A stretch of DNA of 64,000 bases from Alishewanella jeotgali KCTC 22429 (GCF_000245735.1 NZ_AHTH01000017.1:29305-93304), one strand, 5' to 3'; shown: positions 1 through 10,720, counted from the stretch's first letter. Made by a program: numbers and translations. Notes: generated by a model not told the origin, from the sequence alone.

Positions 1-503
1 ATCACTTCTTTACGTACTGGATTACCCACCAGCTGCTGCTTGACGGAGCTGGCGAAAGCCTCAGGGAAGGCCACCATGATTTTTTCAGCAAAACGTGCCA
101 GTAGCTTATTGGTGCTGCCCGGCACGGCATTTTGCTCGTGGATCAAAAGTGGTATGCCGCCAAGCCAGGCAGCGAAGCCTCCCGGCCCACTGGCATAACC
201 GCCAAAGCCAATCACCAATTGCGGCTTTATTTGCTTAATAATCTGACGCGCCTGCCATACTGAACGCAGTAACATAAAGGGCGCTGCCAACTTTGCGCCT
301 AATCCCTTACCACGTAAACCAGCTACCTTAATACTGTAAAACGGATAACCAAACTCCGGCACCAATTGTGCTTCCATTCGATCTGCAGTCCCCAGCCACG
401 CAATATCCCAGCCGGCTTGCTGCAGCGCGTTAGCTACCGCCTGAGCCGGAAAAATATGCCCACCGGTTCCTCCAGCCATAATTAGCGCCAGCGGCTTAGT
501 CAT
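1..503 (-). CDS. murG: UDP-N-acetylglucosamine--lipid II transferase MurG (N-terminal part)
   Basis: Partial gene: about 167 N-terminal residues are present and the rest lies beyond the left edge. MurG adds GlcNAc to lipid I on the cytoplasmic membrane face to make lipid II. The start [20 protein letters not shown] carries the glycine-rich GGTGGH loop typical of MurG near residue 11-16, and HEQN follows about residue 140. The ATG at 503 overlaps the last 8 bases of ftsW, as expected for translational coupling in the dcw operon. Family and position are clear; only the truncation by the window limits confidence. Confidence 0.95.
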   Translation of the reverse strand, partial: MTKPLALIMAGGTGGHIFPAQAVANALQQAGWDIAWLGTADRMEAQLVPEFGYPFYSIKVAGLRGKGLGAKLAAPFMLLRSVWQARQIIKQIKPQLVIGFGGYASGPGGFAAWLGGIPLLIHEQNAVPGSTNKLLARFAEKIMVAFPEAFASSVKQQLVGNPVRKEV

Positions 504-1695
504 GCTTACCTCCGCTAACCGCTTGCTTACCCTGCAACCGCACCTCAAAATCAATCCGTAACAATAGTGCGGCAGCCATTAACATGATAATTAAACTACT
601 GCCACCATAACTGACAAAGGGTAATGTCATACCCTTAGTTGGCATCATGCCGCTGGCCATACCGGCATTGACCGCTGTTTGAAAGCCAATCCAAATCGCC
701 AGGGCGTAGGCCATAAAACCGTGAAAACTCATGCCTTTTTGCAAAGCCCGATTACCCATCATCAGCGCCCGAAACACCATCAGGAACAACAAACAAAGCA
801 GCATGGCAACACCAAAGAAGCCGGTTTCTTCACCAATAACGGAGATAATAAAGTCAGTATGCGCTTCCGGCAGATACTCAAGTTTCTGAATACTGTTGCC
901 CAGCCCCTGTCCGGACCAGCCGCCGCGGCCAAAGGCCATCAAGGATTGTGTTAACTGATAGCCACTGCCAAAGGGATCAGCCCAAGGATCAAGGAAGGCA
1001 GTAACCCGTCGCCAGCGGTACTCGCTATAGAAAATTAACACCGCTATTGACGCCAGACCGGTCAGGATCAGGGCAATAAACTGCCATAACTTAGCGCCGG
1101 CCAAAAACAGCAAAACCACCGCCGTCGCAAACATAACGATTACTGTTCCCAGATCCGGTTGCATTAACAGTAACACTGCCACCACAAACAGCATGATTAA
1201 AGGCTTCAAAAAGCCCATCAAGTTTTCCCGTACTTCTTCATGCCGGCGCACCAGATAACTGGCCAGATAACAAAAGAAGAACAGTTTGGCCGGTTCGGCC
1301 CCCTGAACGTTTATCGGCCCCAGTGCCAGCCAACGGGTGGAGCCATTGACGTTTTTACCAAAGAGTAGTACTGCAACCAACAGCGCCAGGGCGGCAAATA
1401 GCAGCTGCATATTATAGTTATGCCAAAAACTAATCGGCAGCCGGGTGACCACATAAGCGGCGACAAAGCCGATACCCATATAGATTAGGTGGCGCACGGT
1501 AAAATGGAGTGGATTACCGTATAAGCGCTCCGCAACCGGAATGGAGGCACTGGTCACCATGACCAGACCAAAGGCCAATACCAGTAGTAATGCTGTCAGG
1601 AATACATTATCAAAAGTGCCCTGGTCTTTACTTTGCCACCAGCTATCCAGACGGGGTAACGGATTAAAGCGACTACCTAACAAGATAGCTTTCAT
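496..1695 (-). CDS. ftsW: Septal peptidoglycan glycosyltransferase FtsW
   Basis: SEDS-family membrane protein of 399 residues with about ten hydrophobic segments. It polymerises lipid II at the division septum together with FtsI. The C-terminal half has the SEDS signatures, including the GGS-containing stretch near residue 365 (VSYGGSSLI) and the loop with GQGLGNS and EAHTDFI near residues 265-285. It lies between murD and murG with 4-8 base overlaps on both sides, the standard dcw order, which separates it from the paralogue RodA. Confidence 0.97.
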   Translation of the reverse strand: MKAILLGSRFNPLPRLDSWWQSKDQGTFDNVFLTALLLVLAFGLVMVTSASIPVAERLYGNPLHFTVRHLIYMGIGFVAAYVVTRLPISFWHNYNMQLLFAALALLVAVLLFGKNVNGSTRWLALGPINVQGAEPAKLFFFCYLASYLVRRHEEVRENLMGFLKPLIMLFVVAVLLLMQPDLGTVIVMFATAVVLLFLAGAKLWQFIALILTGLASIAVLIFYSEYRWRRVTAFLDPWADPFGSGYQLTQSLMAFGRGGWSGQGLGNSIQKLEYLPEAHTDFIISVIGEETGFFGVAMLLCLLFLMVFRALMMGNRALQKGMSFHGFMAYALAIWIGFQTAVNAGMASGMMPTKGMTLPFVSYGGSSLIIMLMAAALLLRIDFEVRLQGKQAVSGGKHD

Positions 1696-3023
1696 GGCTT
1701 TAACTCCCGCACTGCGGCAGCAAATTGTTCGCCCCTGTCAGCATAGCTTTTAAACATATCTAAACTGGCACAGGCTGGTGATAACAGCACCATATCACCA
1801 GCTTTCGCCAGTTCGGCAGCGGCTTTCACCGCCTGTTGTAGTGTTTTCACCTGCGTACTATTTGGCATTAACGCAGCAATAGCTGGACCATCCTGCCCCA
1901 AGGTGATCAAATGCTGCACATCACGCAGCAGCGCAGGTTGCAACTCAGTCAGATCAGCCCCTTTGGCATCCCCACCGGCAATCAGGATCAGCTTACCTTC
2001 AACACTGCTGCGCAGTCCGGCCAGCGCAGCCAGGGTTGCGCCGATATTAGTGCCCTTGGAGTCGTTGACCCAGCGCACACCCTGCCGCTCCAGCACCAGC
2101 TCGCAACGATGCGCCAGGCCGCGGAAAGTTTTTAACGTAGTAGCAATGGCTTCGCGGCTTGCTCCTGCCGCTAAAGCCAGAGCCGCTGCAGCCAACGCGT
2201 TAAACTGGTTATGTTTGCCAAATAAACTCAGTTCAGATAGCGGTAACAGTGGTGCACCGGCGACCAGCAGATAATCCTGTTGCTGGTAGTGTACTATGCC
2301 ATAGCCACTAGTATTGTCCTGCAGGCTTAGACCAAGCCGCGGTCCTGAGCTGGTGGGTAGCGTCAAGCTATCAGCAGCGTTATAGACCGCCAGCGCGCTA
2401 TGTTGATAAATACGTTGTTTGGCAGCGGCGTAATCGGCCAGATCCAGATAGCGATCCAGATGATCGGCACTAACATTTAGATTGGCCGCGGCAACTAACT
2501 GTAAATGCTCAGTCGTTTCCAACTGAAAGCTAGATAGCTCCAGTACATAGACTTCTGTATCGCCTTTGCTTAATGCATCCAATACCGGCAAGCCAATATT
2601 ACCTGCCGCCAACGCATTAATTCCGCTTTGCTGTAACATTGCCTCTGTCAGCTTGGTCACAGTTGATTTGCCATTGGAACCGGTGACGGCCACAGCAGGC
2701 TTAGTATTGTAGCAAGCAAATAGCTCAACATCGCCGATAATACGTGCGCCCTGCAACTTGGCAAAACGCAACGCCGGATGTTTTACCGACAACCCCGGAC
2801 TCACGATGATCAGCTCCATTTGTGCCAGCCGGTTGGCATCCAGCTCACCTAAATAAATACCGTCAACTTTCTCTGCTGCGATCTGCTCCAGTCCGGCCGG
2901 TTGCTTACGGGTATCCATTAGTACCGGCTTAATACCTTTTGACAGCAAAAAACGCACCGTAGCCAGACCTGACTGGCCCAACCCAACAACAGCGATTCGT
3001 TTTGCGGTCAATAAGTCTTGCAT
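1692..3023 (-). CDS. murD: UDP-N-acetylmuramoyl-L-alanine--D-glutamate ligase MurD
   Basis: Cytoplasmic ATP-dependent Mur ligase that adds D-glutamate to UDP-MurNAc-L-Ala. The protein has 443 residues, the normal length. It begins with a Rossmann-like GLGQSG motif (residues 14-19), has the ATP loop GSNGKST at 115-121, a conserved NVSADHLDRY stretch in the middle domain and VNDSKGTN at the start of the C-terminal domain. It sits 6 bases downstream of mraY and overlaps ftsW by 4 bases. Confidence 0.97.
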   Translation of the reverse strand: MQDLLTAKRIAVVGLGQSGLATVRFLLSKGIKPVLMDTRKQPAGLEQIAAEKVDGIYLGELDANRLAQMELIIVSPGLSVKHPALRFAKLQGARIIGDVELFACYNTKPAVAVTGSNGKSTVTKLTEAMLQQSGINALAAGNIGLPVLDALSKGDTEVYVLELSSFQLETTEHLQLVAAANLNVSADHLDRYLDLADYAAAKQRIYQHSALAVYNAADSLTLPTSSGPRLGLSLQDNTSGYGIVHYQQQDYLLVAGAPLLPLSELSLFGKHNQFNALAAAALALAAGASREAIATTLKTFRGLAHRCELVLERQGVRWVNDSKGTNIGATLAALAGLRSSVEGKLILIAGGDAKGADLTELQPALLRDVQHLITLGQDGPAIAALMPNSTQVKTLQQAVKAAAELAKAGDMVLLSPACASLDMFKSYADRGEQFAAAVRELKP

Positions 3024-3029
3024 AGGCTC

Positions 3030-4112
3030 TTATCTCAGTTTCAGGGTGGCTAAACCCACCAGCACAAAGATGATCGACAGGATCCAGAAGCGCACAATCA
3101 CCCGAGGTTCTGGCCAGCCTTTTAATTCATAGTGGTGGTGGATTGGTGCCATCCGGAAAATCCGCTGTTTGCGCAGTTTGTATGAACCGACCTGCAGGAT
3201 CACTGACAGCGTTTCCATCACAAAGATACCGCCCATAATAAACAACACGATTTCCTGGCGGACTAAAATGGCAATTACCCCCAGCACCGCACCCAGTGCC
3301 AATGAGCCGACATCACCCATAAACACCAGCGCCGGGTAAGTGTTAAACCAGAGGAACCCCAAACCAGCACCAATTAACGCGGCGCAAAATACGACCAGCT
3401 CCCCGGCATAAGGTAGGAAAGGAATATTCAGATAGCTGGCAAAGTTCACATTACCGCTGGCATAGGCAATAATGGCAAAGGCACCGGCCACCATAATAGT
3501 CGGCACTATGGCCAGACCATCCAGACCATCGGTCAGATTAACGGCGTTACTGGTGCCGACAATCACAAAATAGGCCAACGCAATAAACAGTAAGCCCAGC
3601 TGTGGCATCACCTCTTTGAAAAAAGGCAATAGCAGCGCAGTTTCTGCCGGCCGCTCAGCCGTGGCATAAAGGAAAAACGCGGTTAACAGCGCAAATACCG
3701 ACTGCCAGAAGTACTTCCAGCGCGCGATCAGCCCCTTGGGATCCTTGCGGATCACTTTGCGGTAATCATCAATAAAGCCGATGGTGCCAAAGCTGACCAG
3801 CACAAACAGCACCACCCAGATGTATTTATTGCTCAGGTTGGCCCATAGCAAGGTCGAAATCAGAATTGAACCCAGGATCAACAGTCCGCCCATCGTCGGG
3901 GTGCCTTTCTTCGAGAAATGGCTCTCCGGACCGTCATTGCGTACTACCTGCCCAATCTGCATCCGCTGCAAGGCGGCGATCAGCTTGGGCCCAAGATAAA
4001 GGCTGAGTAACAAGGCGGTTAATACGCCCAAAATCGCCCGGAATGTCAGATAACTGATCACATTAAAGGCACTGATATACTGCGTTAAATACTCTGCTAA
4101 CCACACTAACAT
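3030..4112 (-). CDS. mraY: Phospho-N-acetylmuramoyl-pentapeptide transferase MraY
   Basis: Integral membrane enzyme that transfers phospho-MurNAc-pentapeptide to undecaprenyl phosphate to make lipid I. About ten membrane segments are visible, with the family motifs [29 protein letters not shown] and the cytoplasmic PIHHHYE histidine motif. I place the start at the ATG at 4112 (protein beginning MLVWLAEYL), because AGGAG lies about 8 bases upstream and this matches the family start; an open frame runs 7 codons further upstream. The start overlaps the murF stop by 7 bases. Confidence 0.97.
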   Translation of the reverse strand: MLVWLAEYLTQYISAFNVISYLTFRAILGVLTALLLSLYLGPKLIAALQRMQIGQVVRNDGPESHFSKKGTPTMGGLLILGSILISTLLWANLSNKYIWVVLFVLVSFGTIGFIDDYRKVIRKDPKGLIARWKYFWQSVFALLTAFFLYATAERPAETALLLPFFKEVMPQLGLLFIALAYFVIVGTSNAVNLTDGLDGLAIVPTIMVAGAFAIIAYASGNVNFASYLNIPFLPYAGELVVFCAALIGAGLGFLWFNTYPALVFMGDVGSLALGAVLGVIAILVRQEIVLFIMGGIFVMETLSVILQVGSYKLRKQRIFRMAPIHHHYELKGWPEPRVIVRFWILSIIFVLVGLATLKLR

Positions 4113-5485
4113 GGCTGAGTCTCCTGCTGACAACGTTCTAGCAAGTCCTGTACAACCTTTTCCATTCTCGCGCTGCGTGAACCTTTCACCAGGAGCGTAA
4201 CGTCTTGTTGACCGGCAATGATTGGTAGCAAATGCTCGACCAGCGTTTGCTGTTGACTAAAATGGGCACCAGTAACTCCAAAGCGGTCACTGGCGCTCTG
4301 TGATAACACACCAACAGTGAATAACAGATTAATACCGGCTTTTTTGGCGTAATCGCCAATCTGTTCATGGTATAAACGGGCGTCAGCACCCAACTCACCC
4401 ATATCACCGAGTAACAAGCCGCGGAAGCCCGAATAGCTGGCCAGCAAGTCAATGGCCGCTTTCACCGATTCCACATTCGCATTGTAGGTGTCGTCAATAA
4501 TTTTCAGACCGGCTTTGGGCGTCAGCAAATTAGTACGGCCTTTAACCGCTTGCATCCCGAGCAGGCCGCGCTGTACTTGCCGTAAATTCAGGCCCAGTCC
4601 GAGGGCTGCAGCGGCGGCAGCCAGCGCATTAGCGACATTATGCCGGCCGGGGATTTTCAGCTGGATTTGCTCATTGCCCTGCGGGCTATGTAACAGAAAA
4701 TGCGCACAACCACTGGCATCCAGACGAATGTCAGAGGCATGAAAATCTGCTGCCGGATTTTGTAAACTAAAGGTCTGGCAGGCTTGCTGTCTGACCTGCG
4801 CCAGCCAGTAATCGCTAAAATCACTGTCCAGTGACACTACGGCGCTGCCGGTATCGGTTAAACCACTGTAAATTTCTGCTTTAGCACGGGCCACGCCATA
4901 AACATCGCCAAAGCCCTCCAGATGCGATGCGGCGGCATTGGTGATCAAGGCGACATCCGGCTTCACCAGCGCCGTGGTATAAGCTACCTCGCCGGGATGG
5001 TTGGCCCCCAGTTCAAGTACCGCATATTGGTGTTCCGGTGTTAACCGCAATAGGGTCAGGGGCACACCAATGTCATTATTAAAATTACCCGCCGTCGCCA
5101 ATACCGGCCCTTGCTGGCTTAGGATCGCGGCCAGCATTTCTTTTACCGTGGTTTTACCGGCACTACCGGTAATCGCCACCGTTTTTGGCGCCAGCCGTTG
5201 TTTCAGGGCCGCGCCAATCTGCCCCAAAGCTATGCGGCCATCCGGTACCAGAATATAAGGCAGGGCAACCGGCGGCTGTTGATTGCAAATCAGCGCTACC
5301 GCACCCTTTGCCGCCACCTCAGCTAAAAACTGATTGCCATCAAAATTCGGGCCCTTTAACGCCAAAAACAGCGCTGTACCTTCCAGGGTGCGGCTGTCGG
5401 TGCTGATGCTTTCAATCAGCCGGTCTTCGCCGACTAATGGGGCCTGCAGAATGGTTGCCAACTCGGATAAATGGAGCGGGATCAT
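4106..5485 (-). CDS. murF: UDP-N-acetylmuramoyl-tripeptide--D-alanyl-D-alanine ligase MurF
   Basis: Cytoplasmic Mur ligase that adds D-Ala-D-Ala to complete the UDP-MurNAc-pentapeptide. The 459 residues contain an N-terminal substrate domain, the ATP loop GSAGKTT at 107-113, the [11 protein letters not shown] and [10 protein letters not shown] motifs after it, and DDTYNAN at the start of the C-terminal domain; all are typical of MurF rather than MurE. It is flanked by murE, with a 4-base overlap, and mraY. Confidence 0.97.
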   Translation of the reverse strand: MIPLHLSELATILQAPLVGEDRLIESISTDSRTLEGTALFLALKGPNFDGNQFLAEVAAKGAVALICNQQPPVALPYILVPDGRIALGQIGAALKQRLAPKTVAITGSAGKTTVKEMLAAILSQQGPVLATAGNFNNDIGVPLTLLRLTPEHQYAVLELGANHPGEVAYTTALVKPDVALITNAAASHLEGFGDVYGVARAKAEIYSGLTDTGSAVVSLDSDFSDYWLAQVRQQACQTFSLQNPAADFHASDIRLDASGCAHFLLHSPQGNEQIQLKIPGRHNVANALAAAAAALGLGLNLRQVQRGLLGMQAVKGRTNLLTPKAGLKIIDDTYNANVESVKAAIDLLASYSGFRGLLLGDMGELGADARLYHEQIGDYAKKAGINLLFTVGVLSQSASDRFGVTGAHFSQQQTLVEHLLPIIAGQQDVTLLVKGSRSARMEKVVQDLLERCQQETQPC

Positions 5486-6936
5486 AGGGCCATCTCCCGT
5501 TGCAGCTGCTGCACATAGGCGCGTTCGTCATAGTGCAGCGCAGTCTGGCCAATAATTTGCTCGGTTTCATGGCCCTTACCGGCAAGCAGCACTATGTCGC
5601 CAGCCTGAGCCTGTGCCACTGCTAACTTAATGGCAGAACGGCGATCCGGCTCCAGTACATAACAGTGATCATTACTAAAGCCGGCAGCGATATCCTGCAA
5701 TATCTGCAGCGGATCTTCGGTACGCGGGTTATCCGAAGTCAGAATCACATGATCAGATAACAGCTCAGCAAGTTGCCCCATCAAAGGTCTCTTGCCTTTG
5801 TCGCGATCACCACCACAGCCAAAGACGGTCCACAGATGGTTACTGCAGTGGGCGCGCAGCGCCAGTAAGGTTTGCCGCAATGCATCCGGGGTATGGGCAT
5901 AATCGACTACTACAGTGGCGCCGGTTTTAAACGGAAATTGCTCCATCCGCCCGGCGACAGCTTTCAGCTTGGCGGCTGCCTGTAACAGTGCGGCTAATGG
6001 CTGCCCCAGCGCCTGCAGACAACGTATCGCCGCCAGCGCATTCTGCACATTAAATTCGCCTAGTAGCGGTAATTGCAACTGATAATGCACACCGTCAGCC
6101 TGTAGCTCGCAGTAAATGCCTTGCTCATTTGGCGCCGCGCACTGATAGGTCAGAGCGGCAGGGTCGTTACAGTCCGCGGTTTTGCCATAAGCAAACACCG
6201 GGATCTGGCAATTGGTGGCATAGATGCGACCGGTTTCATCAGACAGATTCAGCACCGCCAACCGGCTTTGCGCTTGTTGAAACAATAATGCTTTAGCCTC
6301 AGCATAGGCCTGCATACTACCGTGATAATCCAGATGATCCCGGCTCAGGTTAGTGAAGACGGCGGCCGCGAACTCCAGGCCGGCAACCCGCTGCTGCACT
6401 AAGGCATGAGATGACACCTCCATCGCCACCAGACATACACCACTGGCCAGCATTTCGGCGAAAATCCGCTGCAAATCAACAAAGTGCGGCGTGGTATTTT
6501 TTAATGGCGTTAATTGCTGCCAGGAACCATAGCCGAGGGTACCGATAATGGCGCTTTTCAGTCCAAGCTGCTCTGCCAACTGCGCGATAAAACTGCAGAC
6601 CGAGGACTTACCATTAGTGCCGGTCACTCCCACCAACGTCAGCTGTTGTTGCGGGTGACCATAGAAACTGGCTGCCAACTCGGGTAACACTGTATTCAGC
6701 TCGGGTAATACCTGAATCCGCGGATCGCTGTAACTACCGGTATGGGTAAGTACCAGGGCTGCGCCTTGTGCCAGCGCCTGACTGATAAAATGCTGACCAT
6801 CGGTATGGGTACCCGGCAGGGCAATAAAGACATCATTTGTTTGCACCTGACGGCTATCAATGCGCAAATCCGCCAGTGTGCACTCCGGCACCTGGGGGCA
6901 CTGCGCTGCTAACCAGACTTTACTGTTAACCGGCAT
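5482..6936 (-). CDS. murE: UDP-MurNAc-L-Ala-D-Glu--meso-diaminopimelate ligase MurE
   Basis: Cytoplasmic Mur ligase that adds the third peptide residue. The 484 residues contain the ATP loop TGTNGKSS (about 105-112), the EVSSHAL motif and, near the C-terminus, DNPRTEDP. The DNPR motif is the recognised signature of meso-diaminopimelate specificity, so the cell makes DAP-type peptidoglycan. This matters for the scavenging genes at 11.6-14.1 kb. The start overlaps the ftsI end by 11 bases. Confidence 0.97.
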   Translation of the reverse strand: MPVNSKVWLAAQCPQVPECTLADLRIDSRQVQTNDVFIALPGTHTDGQHFISQALAQGAALVLTHTGSYSDPRIQVLPELNTVLPELAASFYGHPQQQLTLVGVTGTNGKSSVCSFIAQLAEQLGLKSAIIGTLGYGSWQQLTPLKNTTPHFVDLQRIFAEMLASGVCLVAMEVSSHALVQQRVAGLEFAAAVFTNLSRDHLDYHGSMQAYAEAKALLFQQAQSRLAVLNLSDETGRIYATNCQIPVFAYGKTADCNDPAALTYQCAAPNEQGIYCELQADGVHYQLQLPLLGEFNVQNALAAIRCLQALGQPLAALLQAAAKLKAVAGRMEQFPFKTGATVVVDYAHTPDALRQTLLALRAHCSNHLWTVFGCGGDRDKGKRPLMGQLAELLSDHVILTSDNPRTEDPLQILQDIAAGFSNDHCYVLEPDRRSAIKLAVAQAQAGDIVLLAGKGHETEQIIGQTALHYDERAYVQQLQREMAL

Positions 6937-8677
6937 TTTGTGTACTCCTTACGGCAGAGATCCTGGGCCGGCTTTGCGCATCCGGCGGTAAGTTCAGTAA
7001 CTGCATGGCAGCACCCATAATCTGGGAAAATACCGGGGCCGCGATTTCACCACCGTGGTAGAAATCACCGGCCGGCTCGTTAATCACCACCACTGTTACC
7101 AAGCGTGGATTACTGATTGGGCCAACACCGGCAAAGGAGGCGATATAGTCATTACCGTAACCACCAGCGACGGCTTTACGGGCAGTACCGGTTTTGCCAC
7201 CGACGCGGTAACCCGGAATTTGTGCCCGGGTTGCAGTGCCGCCGGGCGCAATACTGCTTTCCATCATTTCTAACATCGCCAGCGCATATTCTTGTTTTAA
7301 TACCCGCTCACCTGGTTCAGGCTGCTCCACTTTGAGAATGCTCAGTGGCCGGTTGACCCCGCCATTGCCAATGGTGGCATAGGCTCTGGCCAGCTGTACT
7401 GCAGTGACGGATAAGCCATAGCCATAAGAGAAAGTAGCGCGTTCAAAATCAGACCAACGCTGACGGAAACTGAAAATACCGCTGCTCTCGCCGGTTAGGC
7501 CGGTGCCGGTATCCTGGCCCAGGCCCAGATTACTGTATAAGCCAATGACATTTTGATGCGGGATCTGTAACACCAGACGGGCCACGCCCATATTACTGGA
7601 CTTTTGAATGATACCGCCCAGGCTCAAGCTGCCATAGTTATTCGGATCCCGCACCCAGCTTCCGCCAATCCGCATTACGCCGGGGCTAACATCGACCATG
7701 CTATCCAATTTGGCGTTGCCAAATTCCAGCGCACTGAGTACCGCCAGTGGTTTCATCGTAGAACCGGGCTCAAAGGTATCGGTGATGGCGCGATTGCGGA
7801 AACGATGCACCGGCGTATTGCGGCGGTTATTCGGGTTAAACGACGGGCTGTTGACCATCGCCAGGATCTCGCCGGTATGCACATCGACCACCACGGCAGA
7901 ACCGGATGCCGCACCATGCGCCAGCACGGCTTTTTTCAGCTCGCGATAAGCGACCGCCTGGATCCGCTGATCGATACTCAGCACAACATCCGCCGGCTCC
8001 TGTGACGCCTCACGCTCCAGCACTTCAATTTCGCGGCCTTTGGCGTCTTTACGAAACACCTTGCGCCCCGCGGTACCGGTTAGTAAGTCGTTAAACCGCT
8101 TCTCGATACCCTCAACACCGACATCGTCAATATTGGTAAAACCAATCAACTGCGCTGCAACTTCTCCCGCCGGATAAAAGCGCCGCGATTCCTGACGGAA
8201 GTGAATTCCAGGCACCTTTAATTTGCGCACATACTCCACTACGGCAGGATTTACCTGACGCTGCAAATAGACAAAGCGCCGACTCGGGTTATCACCAATC
8301 CGCTGTAATAATTGTTGCGGCGTCATTTGCAGAATTTCAGCCAGCGCATGCCAGCGCCGTTCATCGGCTGCGGCATTGCGTTCGATCACTTCTTTCGGAT
8401 CGGCCCAGATCGCCTCCACCGGCACGCTGACCGCTAACGCCTGGCCATGCCGATCCAGGATCATGCCGCGCATCACCTTGTCGGATTCAATCCGTAAGGT
8501 ACGCAAATCGCCCTGAGTGACCAGCATGTCCGGCTCCAGCACCTGTAACCAGGCAGCCCGGGCAACCAGCGCCACAAAGACCGCGCTTAAGCTGAGCATC
8601 ACAAAAGCAAACCGCCAACCCAACACTGTCGGCTGCTTCCTGGTTTTTGCCTGGGCTTTCGCTACGGGCCGCTTCAT
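6926..8677 (-). CDS. ftsI: Septal peptidoglycan transpeptidase FtsI (PBP3)
   Basis: Division-specific class B penicillin-binding protein with 583 residues. A short basic cytoplasmic N-terminus and one membrane anchor (about 20-45) are followed by the PBP dimer domain and the transpeptidase domain. The active-site motifs are STMK (306-309), SSN (about 364-366) and KTGT (about 494-497). It crosslinks septal peptidoglycan made by FtsW. It overlaps ftsL by 4 bases upstream and murE by 11 bases downstream. No key residue is missing. Confidence 0.97.
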   Translation of the reverse strand: MKRPVAKAQAKTRKQPTVLGWRFAFVMLSLSAVFVALVARAAWLQVLEPDMLVTQGDLRTLRIESDKVMRGMILDRHGQALAVSVPVEAIWADPKEVIERNAAADERRWHALAEILQMTPQQLLQRIGDNPSRRFVYLQRQVNPAVVEYVRKLKVPGIHFRQESRRFYPAGEVAAQLIGFTNIDDVGVEGIEKRFNDLLTGTAGRKVFRKDAKGREIEVLEREASQEPADVVLSIDQRIQAVAYRELKKAVLAHGAASGSAVVVDVHTGEILAMVNSPSFNPNNRRNTPVHRFRNRAITDTFEPGSTMKPLAVLSALEFGNAKLDSMVDVSPGVMRIGGSWVRDPNNYGSLSLGGIIQKSSNMGVARLVLQIPHQNVIGLYSNLGLGQDTGTGLTGESSGIFSFRQRWSDFERATFSYGYGLSVTAVQLARAYATIGNGGVNRPLSILKVEQPEPGERVLKQEYALAMLEMMESSIAPGGTATRAQIPGYRVGGKTGTARKAVAGGYGNDYIASFAGVGPISNPRLVTVVVINEPAGDFYHGGEIAAPVFSQIMGAAMQLLNLPPDAQSRPRISAVRSTQNAG

Positions 8678-8982
8678 GGTTGCCTCACCGTGATATCCCG
8701 ATTGCCGCTCGGTCTTTCCATATTCAGTTGCCGGCGGGCAATTTCTTCCACCCGGCTATGCTCGGCCAGCGCCCGCTGCTCCAGCAACAGGTTGCGCCAC
8801 TCGGTATCCAGCTGATCACGCTGCTGGTAATTCTGATCCTGCTGGATCGTTAATTGCCGGTTTAAATGCGCCATCTGCACCACGGCCAGGCCGGTTAACA
8901 CACAAGCCAATAACAACAACAGCACCAGCTTGCGCTGCTGCCATTGTTGTCTGATTTGAGTAGATAACCGGATCTCGCTCAT
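8674..8982 (-). CDS. ftsL: Cell division protein FtsL
   Basis: Small bitopic protein of 102 residues, the usual FtsL size: a basic cytoplasmic N-terminus, one membrane segment at about residues 18-36 (LVLLLLLACVLTGLAVV) and a periplasmic coiled-coil-like stretch rich in Gln, Leu and Arg. In the divisome it forms FtsQLB and helps activate FtsWI. Sequence conservation is low in this family, so the call depends on topology and the position between rsmH and ftsI, with coupled 1- and 4-base overlaps. Confidence 0.93.
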   Translation of the reverse strand: MSEIRLSTQIRQQWQQRKLVLLLLLACVLTGLAVVQMAHLNRQLTIQQDQNYQQRDQLDTEWRNLLLEQRALAEHSRVEEIARRQLNMERPSGNRDITVRQP

Positions 8983-9920
8983 CAGCCAGTCCTCTCAGCG
9001 ATCCGTAGCACCGCACTACGGGCGCGCGGGTTGACCGCCAATTCAGCATCAGATGGCATGATGGCCTTGCCGATCAGTTTTAAAGGCACCTCTTGTTGCA
9101 GCTGGGCATTCGTCAGCGGCAAACCACGCGGTACCGCTTCAGGCTTGGAATGACGCCGCATAAACTGTTTCACCAGCCGATCCTCCAGCGAGTGAAAGCT
9201 AATAACACACAGGCGGCCACCGGGCTTTAGTGCCGCCATAGCGCCCTGCAGTGCCAGGTTCACTTGCTCCAGCTCACTGTTGATATAGATGCGGATAGCC
9301 TGAAAGCTGCGGGTAGCCGGGTGCTTTTTCTCTTTGGCACTTTTGGGAACCGCGCGGCTAATCAGGTCAGCCAGCTGGCCGGTACGGGTTAACGGCTGCT
9401 CGGCGCGGCTATTAACAATGCTGTTGGCAATGCGCCAGGCAAACTTTTCTTCGCCATATTCACGCAACACAAAACTGATATCTTCAACATCAGCACTGGC
9501 TAACCACTCGGCGGCTGACAAACCACTGGTCGGATCCATTCGCATATCCAGTGGACCGTCACGCATAAAACTAAAACCACGCTCGGCTTCATCCAGTTGT
9601 GGGGAAGAAACGCCAAGATCCAATAAAATACCGTCAATTTTGCCAAAAATAGCCAGAGATTCGGCAATGTTCGCCAGGGCGGCAAAGGGGCTGTGGGTGA
9701 TATGAAAACGCGCATCAGCTTGCAGTGGGGCTGCGGCAGCGATGGCGGCAGGATCGCGATCTATGGCATACAGCCGGCCTTGCGGGCCCAGCTGTTTCAG
9801 GATTTCCCGGCTGTGACCACCGCGGCCGAAGGTGCCATCCAGATAGATGCCGTCAGCCTTGATCGCCAGGCCTGTCAACGTTTCCGCCAACAGTACCGAA
9901 ATATGCTCAGTTGTGGTCAT
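8982..9920 (-). CDS. rsmH: 16S rRNA (cytosine(1402)-N(4))-methyltransferase RsmH
   Basis: S-adenosylmethionine-dependent methyltransferase of 312 residues that makes N4-methylcytidine at 16S position 1402; it works with RsmI, encoded at 17.6 kb. Visible motifs are HISVLLAET at the N-terminus, the SAM loop [10 protein letters not shown] (about 28-37), [10 protein letters not shown] and, at the C-terminus, [10 protein letters not shown] and [10 protein letters not shown]. The ATG follows the mraZ stop directly. This is the normal second gene of the dcw cluster. Confidence 0.97.
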   Translation of the reverse strand: MTTTEHISVLLAETLTGLAIKADGIYLDGTFGRGGHSREILKQLGPQGRLYAIDRDPAAIAAAAPLQADARFHITHSPFAALANIAESLAIFGKIDGILLDLGVSSPQLDEAERGFSFMRDGPLDMRMDPTSGLSAAEWLASADVEDISFVLREYGEEKFAWRIANSIVNSRAEQPLTRTGQLADLISRAVPKSAKEKKHPATRSFQAIRIYINSELEQVNLALQGAMAALKPGGRLCVISFHSLEDRLVKQFMRRHSKPEAVPRGLPLTNAQLQQEVPLKLIGKAIMPSDAELAVNPRARSAVLRIAERTG

Positions 9921-10385
9921 TTACAGTACAAAATCCTGTAAGCGTTCGGATAACTCCACCGAGCCAGCTTGCGCCTGTTCCAGCTCAATATCAGCGGCCA
10001 GACGGTCTTGCCAGGTGGTTTCATCCCAGATTTCAAATTTATTGAGTTGGCCCACCAAACGGATATTTTTGCCCAGGCTGGCATGCTGCCTTAAAAAGGC
10101 TGGCAGCAGGATCCGGCCGCTTTTATCCATATCGCATTCGGTGGCGTTACCCAGCAAAATGCGCTGTAAACGGCGCTCCTGCGGGTTCAAACTGGAGAGT
10201 GACTGCAATTTTTCTTCGATTTCTTCCCACTCTGCCAGCGGAAACAGTAATAAACAGGGATCATGCAGGTCGATGGTACAGATCAATTGCCCCTGATTTT
10301 CAGACAAAAGGCGGTCGCGGTAACGCGCTGGCAGCGCTAACCGGCCCTTGTCATCTAATGTCAGTGTGAATGATCCACGAAACAT
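9921..10385 (-). CDS. mraZ: Transcriptional regulator MraZ
   Basis: First gene of the dcw operon. The 154-residue protein has two AbrB-like SpoVT/MraZ domains, each with the D-x-G/K-R-hydrophobic pattern: [13 protein letters not shown] near residues 11-23 and [13 protein letters not shown] near 87-99. MraZ forms a ring and represses its own operon by binding repeated GTGGG half-sites. A series of such sites is seen upstream at 10481-10515, which supports autoregulation. Confidence 0.97.
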   Translation of the reverse strand: MFRGSFTLTLDDKGRLALPARYRDRLLSENQGQLICTIDLHDPCLLLFPLAEWEEIEEKLQSLSSLNPQERRLQRILLGNATECDMDKSGRILLPAFLRQHASLGKNIRLVGQLNKFEIWDETTWQDRLAADIELEQAQAGSVELSERLQDFVL

Positions 10386-10480
10386 CGTTGTTTGCCTGTA
10401 TTAAGTGTTAACGGTCGTTAAAGTGGCGCTCAATGGCGTGGCAGTGACACCTTAGTTATCGCACTAAGCGCGTTCTGCAC

Positions 10481-10515
10481 TCCAAAATGATCCACAATTA
10501 CCCACTTATCCCCAC
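10481..10515 (-). promoter_or_regulatory. MraZ operator: four 10-bp-spaced GTGGG-like repeats
   Basis: On the minus strand, reading towards mraZ, the sequence gives GTGGG, GTGGG, GTGGA and TTGGA, each beginning exactly 10 bases after the last, at 10515, 10505, 10495 and 10485. MraZ is known to bind tandem TGGG-type half-sites with this spacing ahead of mraZ. The repeats lie about 100-130 bases upstream of the mraZ start. I could not assign a convincing -35/-10 pair, so the promoter itself is left unmarked. Confidence 0.85.
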
Positions 10516-10671
10516 AATGAGACAGTTTAGGGTGCCACTTCGGCACCTGTCAAGGTAAAAACAGCATCACAGATCGAATAAGATCCCGCTAATTTCGCGG
10601 CTTGGAGGAAGTAAATGATTTAGTGGGAAATTAAATCGCTGCGGCAACGGAATAGTGAAACTTGCTATTGC

Positions 10672-10685
10672 GGAATAAATTATTC
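10672..10685. promoter_or_regulatory. Palindromic operator candidate ahead of the RpiR-type gene
   Basis: GGAATAAATTATTC contains a perfect 6+1+6 inverted repeat (GAATAA-A-TTATTC). It lies 35 bases ahead of the regulator start, a position suited to autoregulation. A closely matching 14-mer (12 of 14 bases) recurs at 14095-14108 ahead of the NlpC/P60 and TonB receptor genes. RpiR-type regulators commonly bind AT-rich palindromes of this kind. The link to this regulator is inferred. Confidence 0.6.
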
Positions 10686-10720
10686 AATATAAAACCTCTG
10701 TCCAGACTGGCCAGCACATT

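Larger units (their letters stand above)
10386..10720. promoter_or_regulatory. Divergent intergenic region between mraZ and the RpiR-type regulator
   Basis: This 335-base gene-free stretch carries the leaders of both divergent units. It holds the MraZ repeats (10481-10515), a short GGTGCC/GGCACC inverted repeat near 10530-10550 and the AT-rich palindrome at 10672-10685 just ahead of the regulator. No ORF of credible length and no RNA gene was seen. Confidence 0.8.

Noticed and set aside
7604..8005. 133-codon plus-strand frame inside ftsI
   Set aside because: It lies opposite the FtsI transpeptidase core with STMK and SSN motifs intact; the translation is a shadow rich in Arg, His and Ile.
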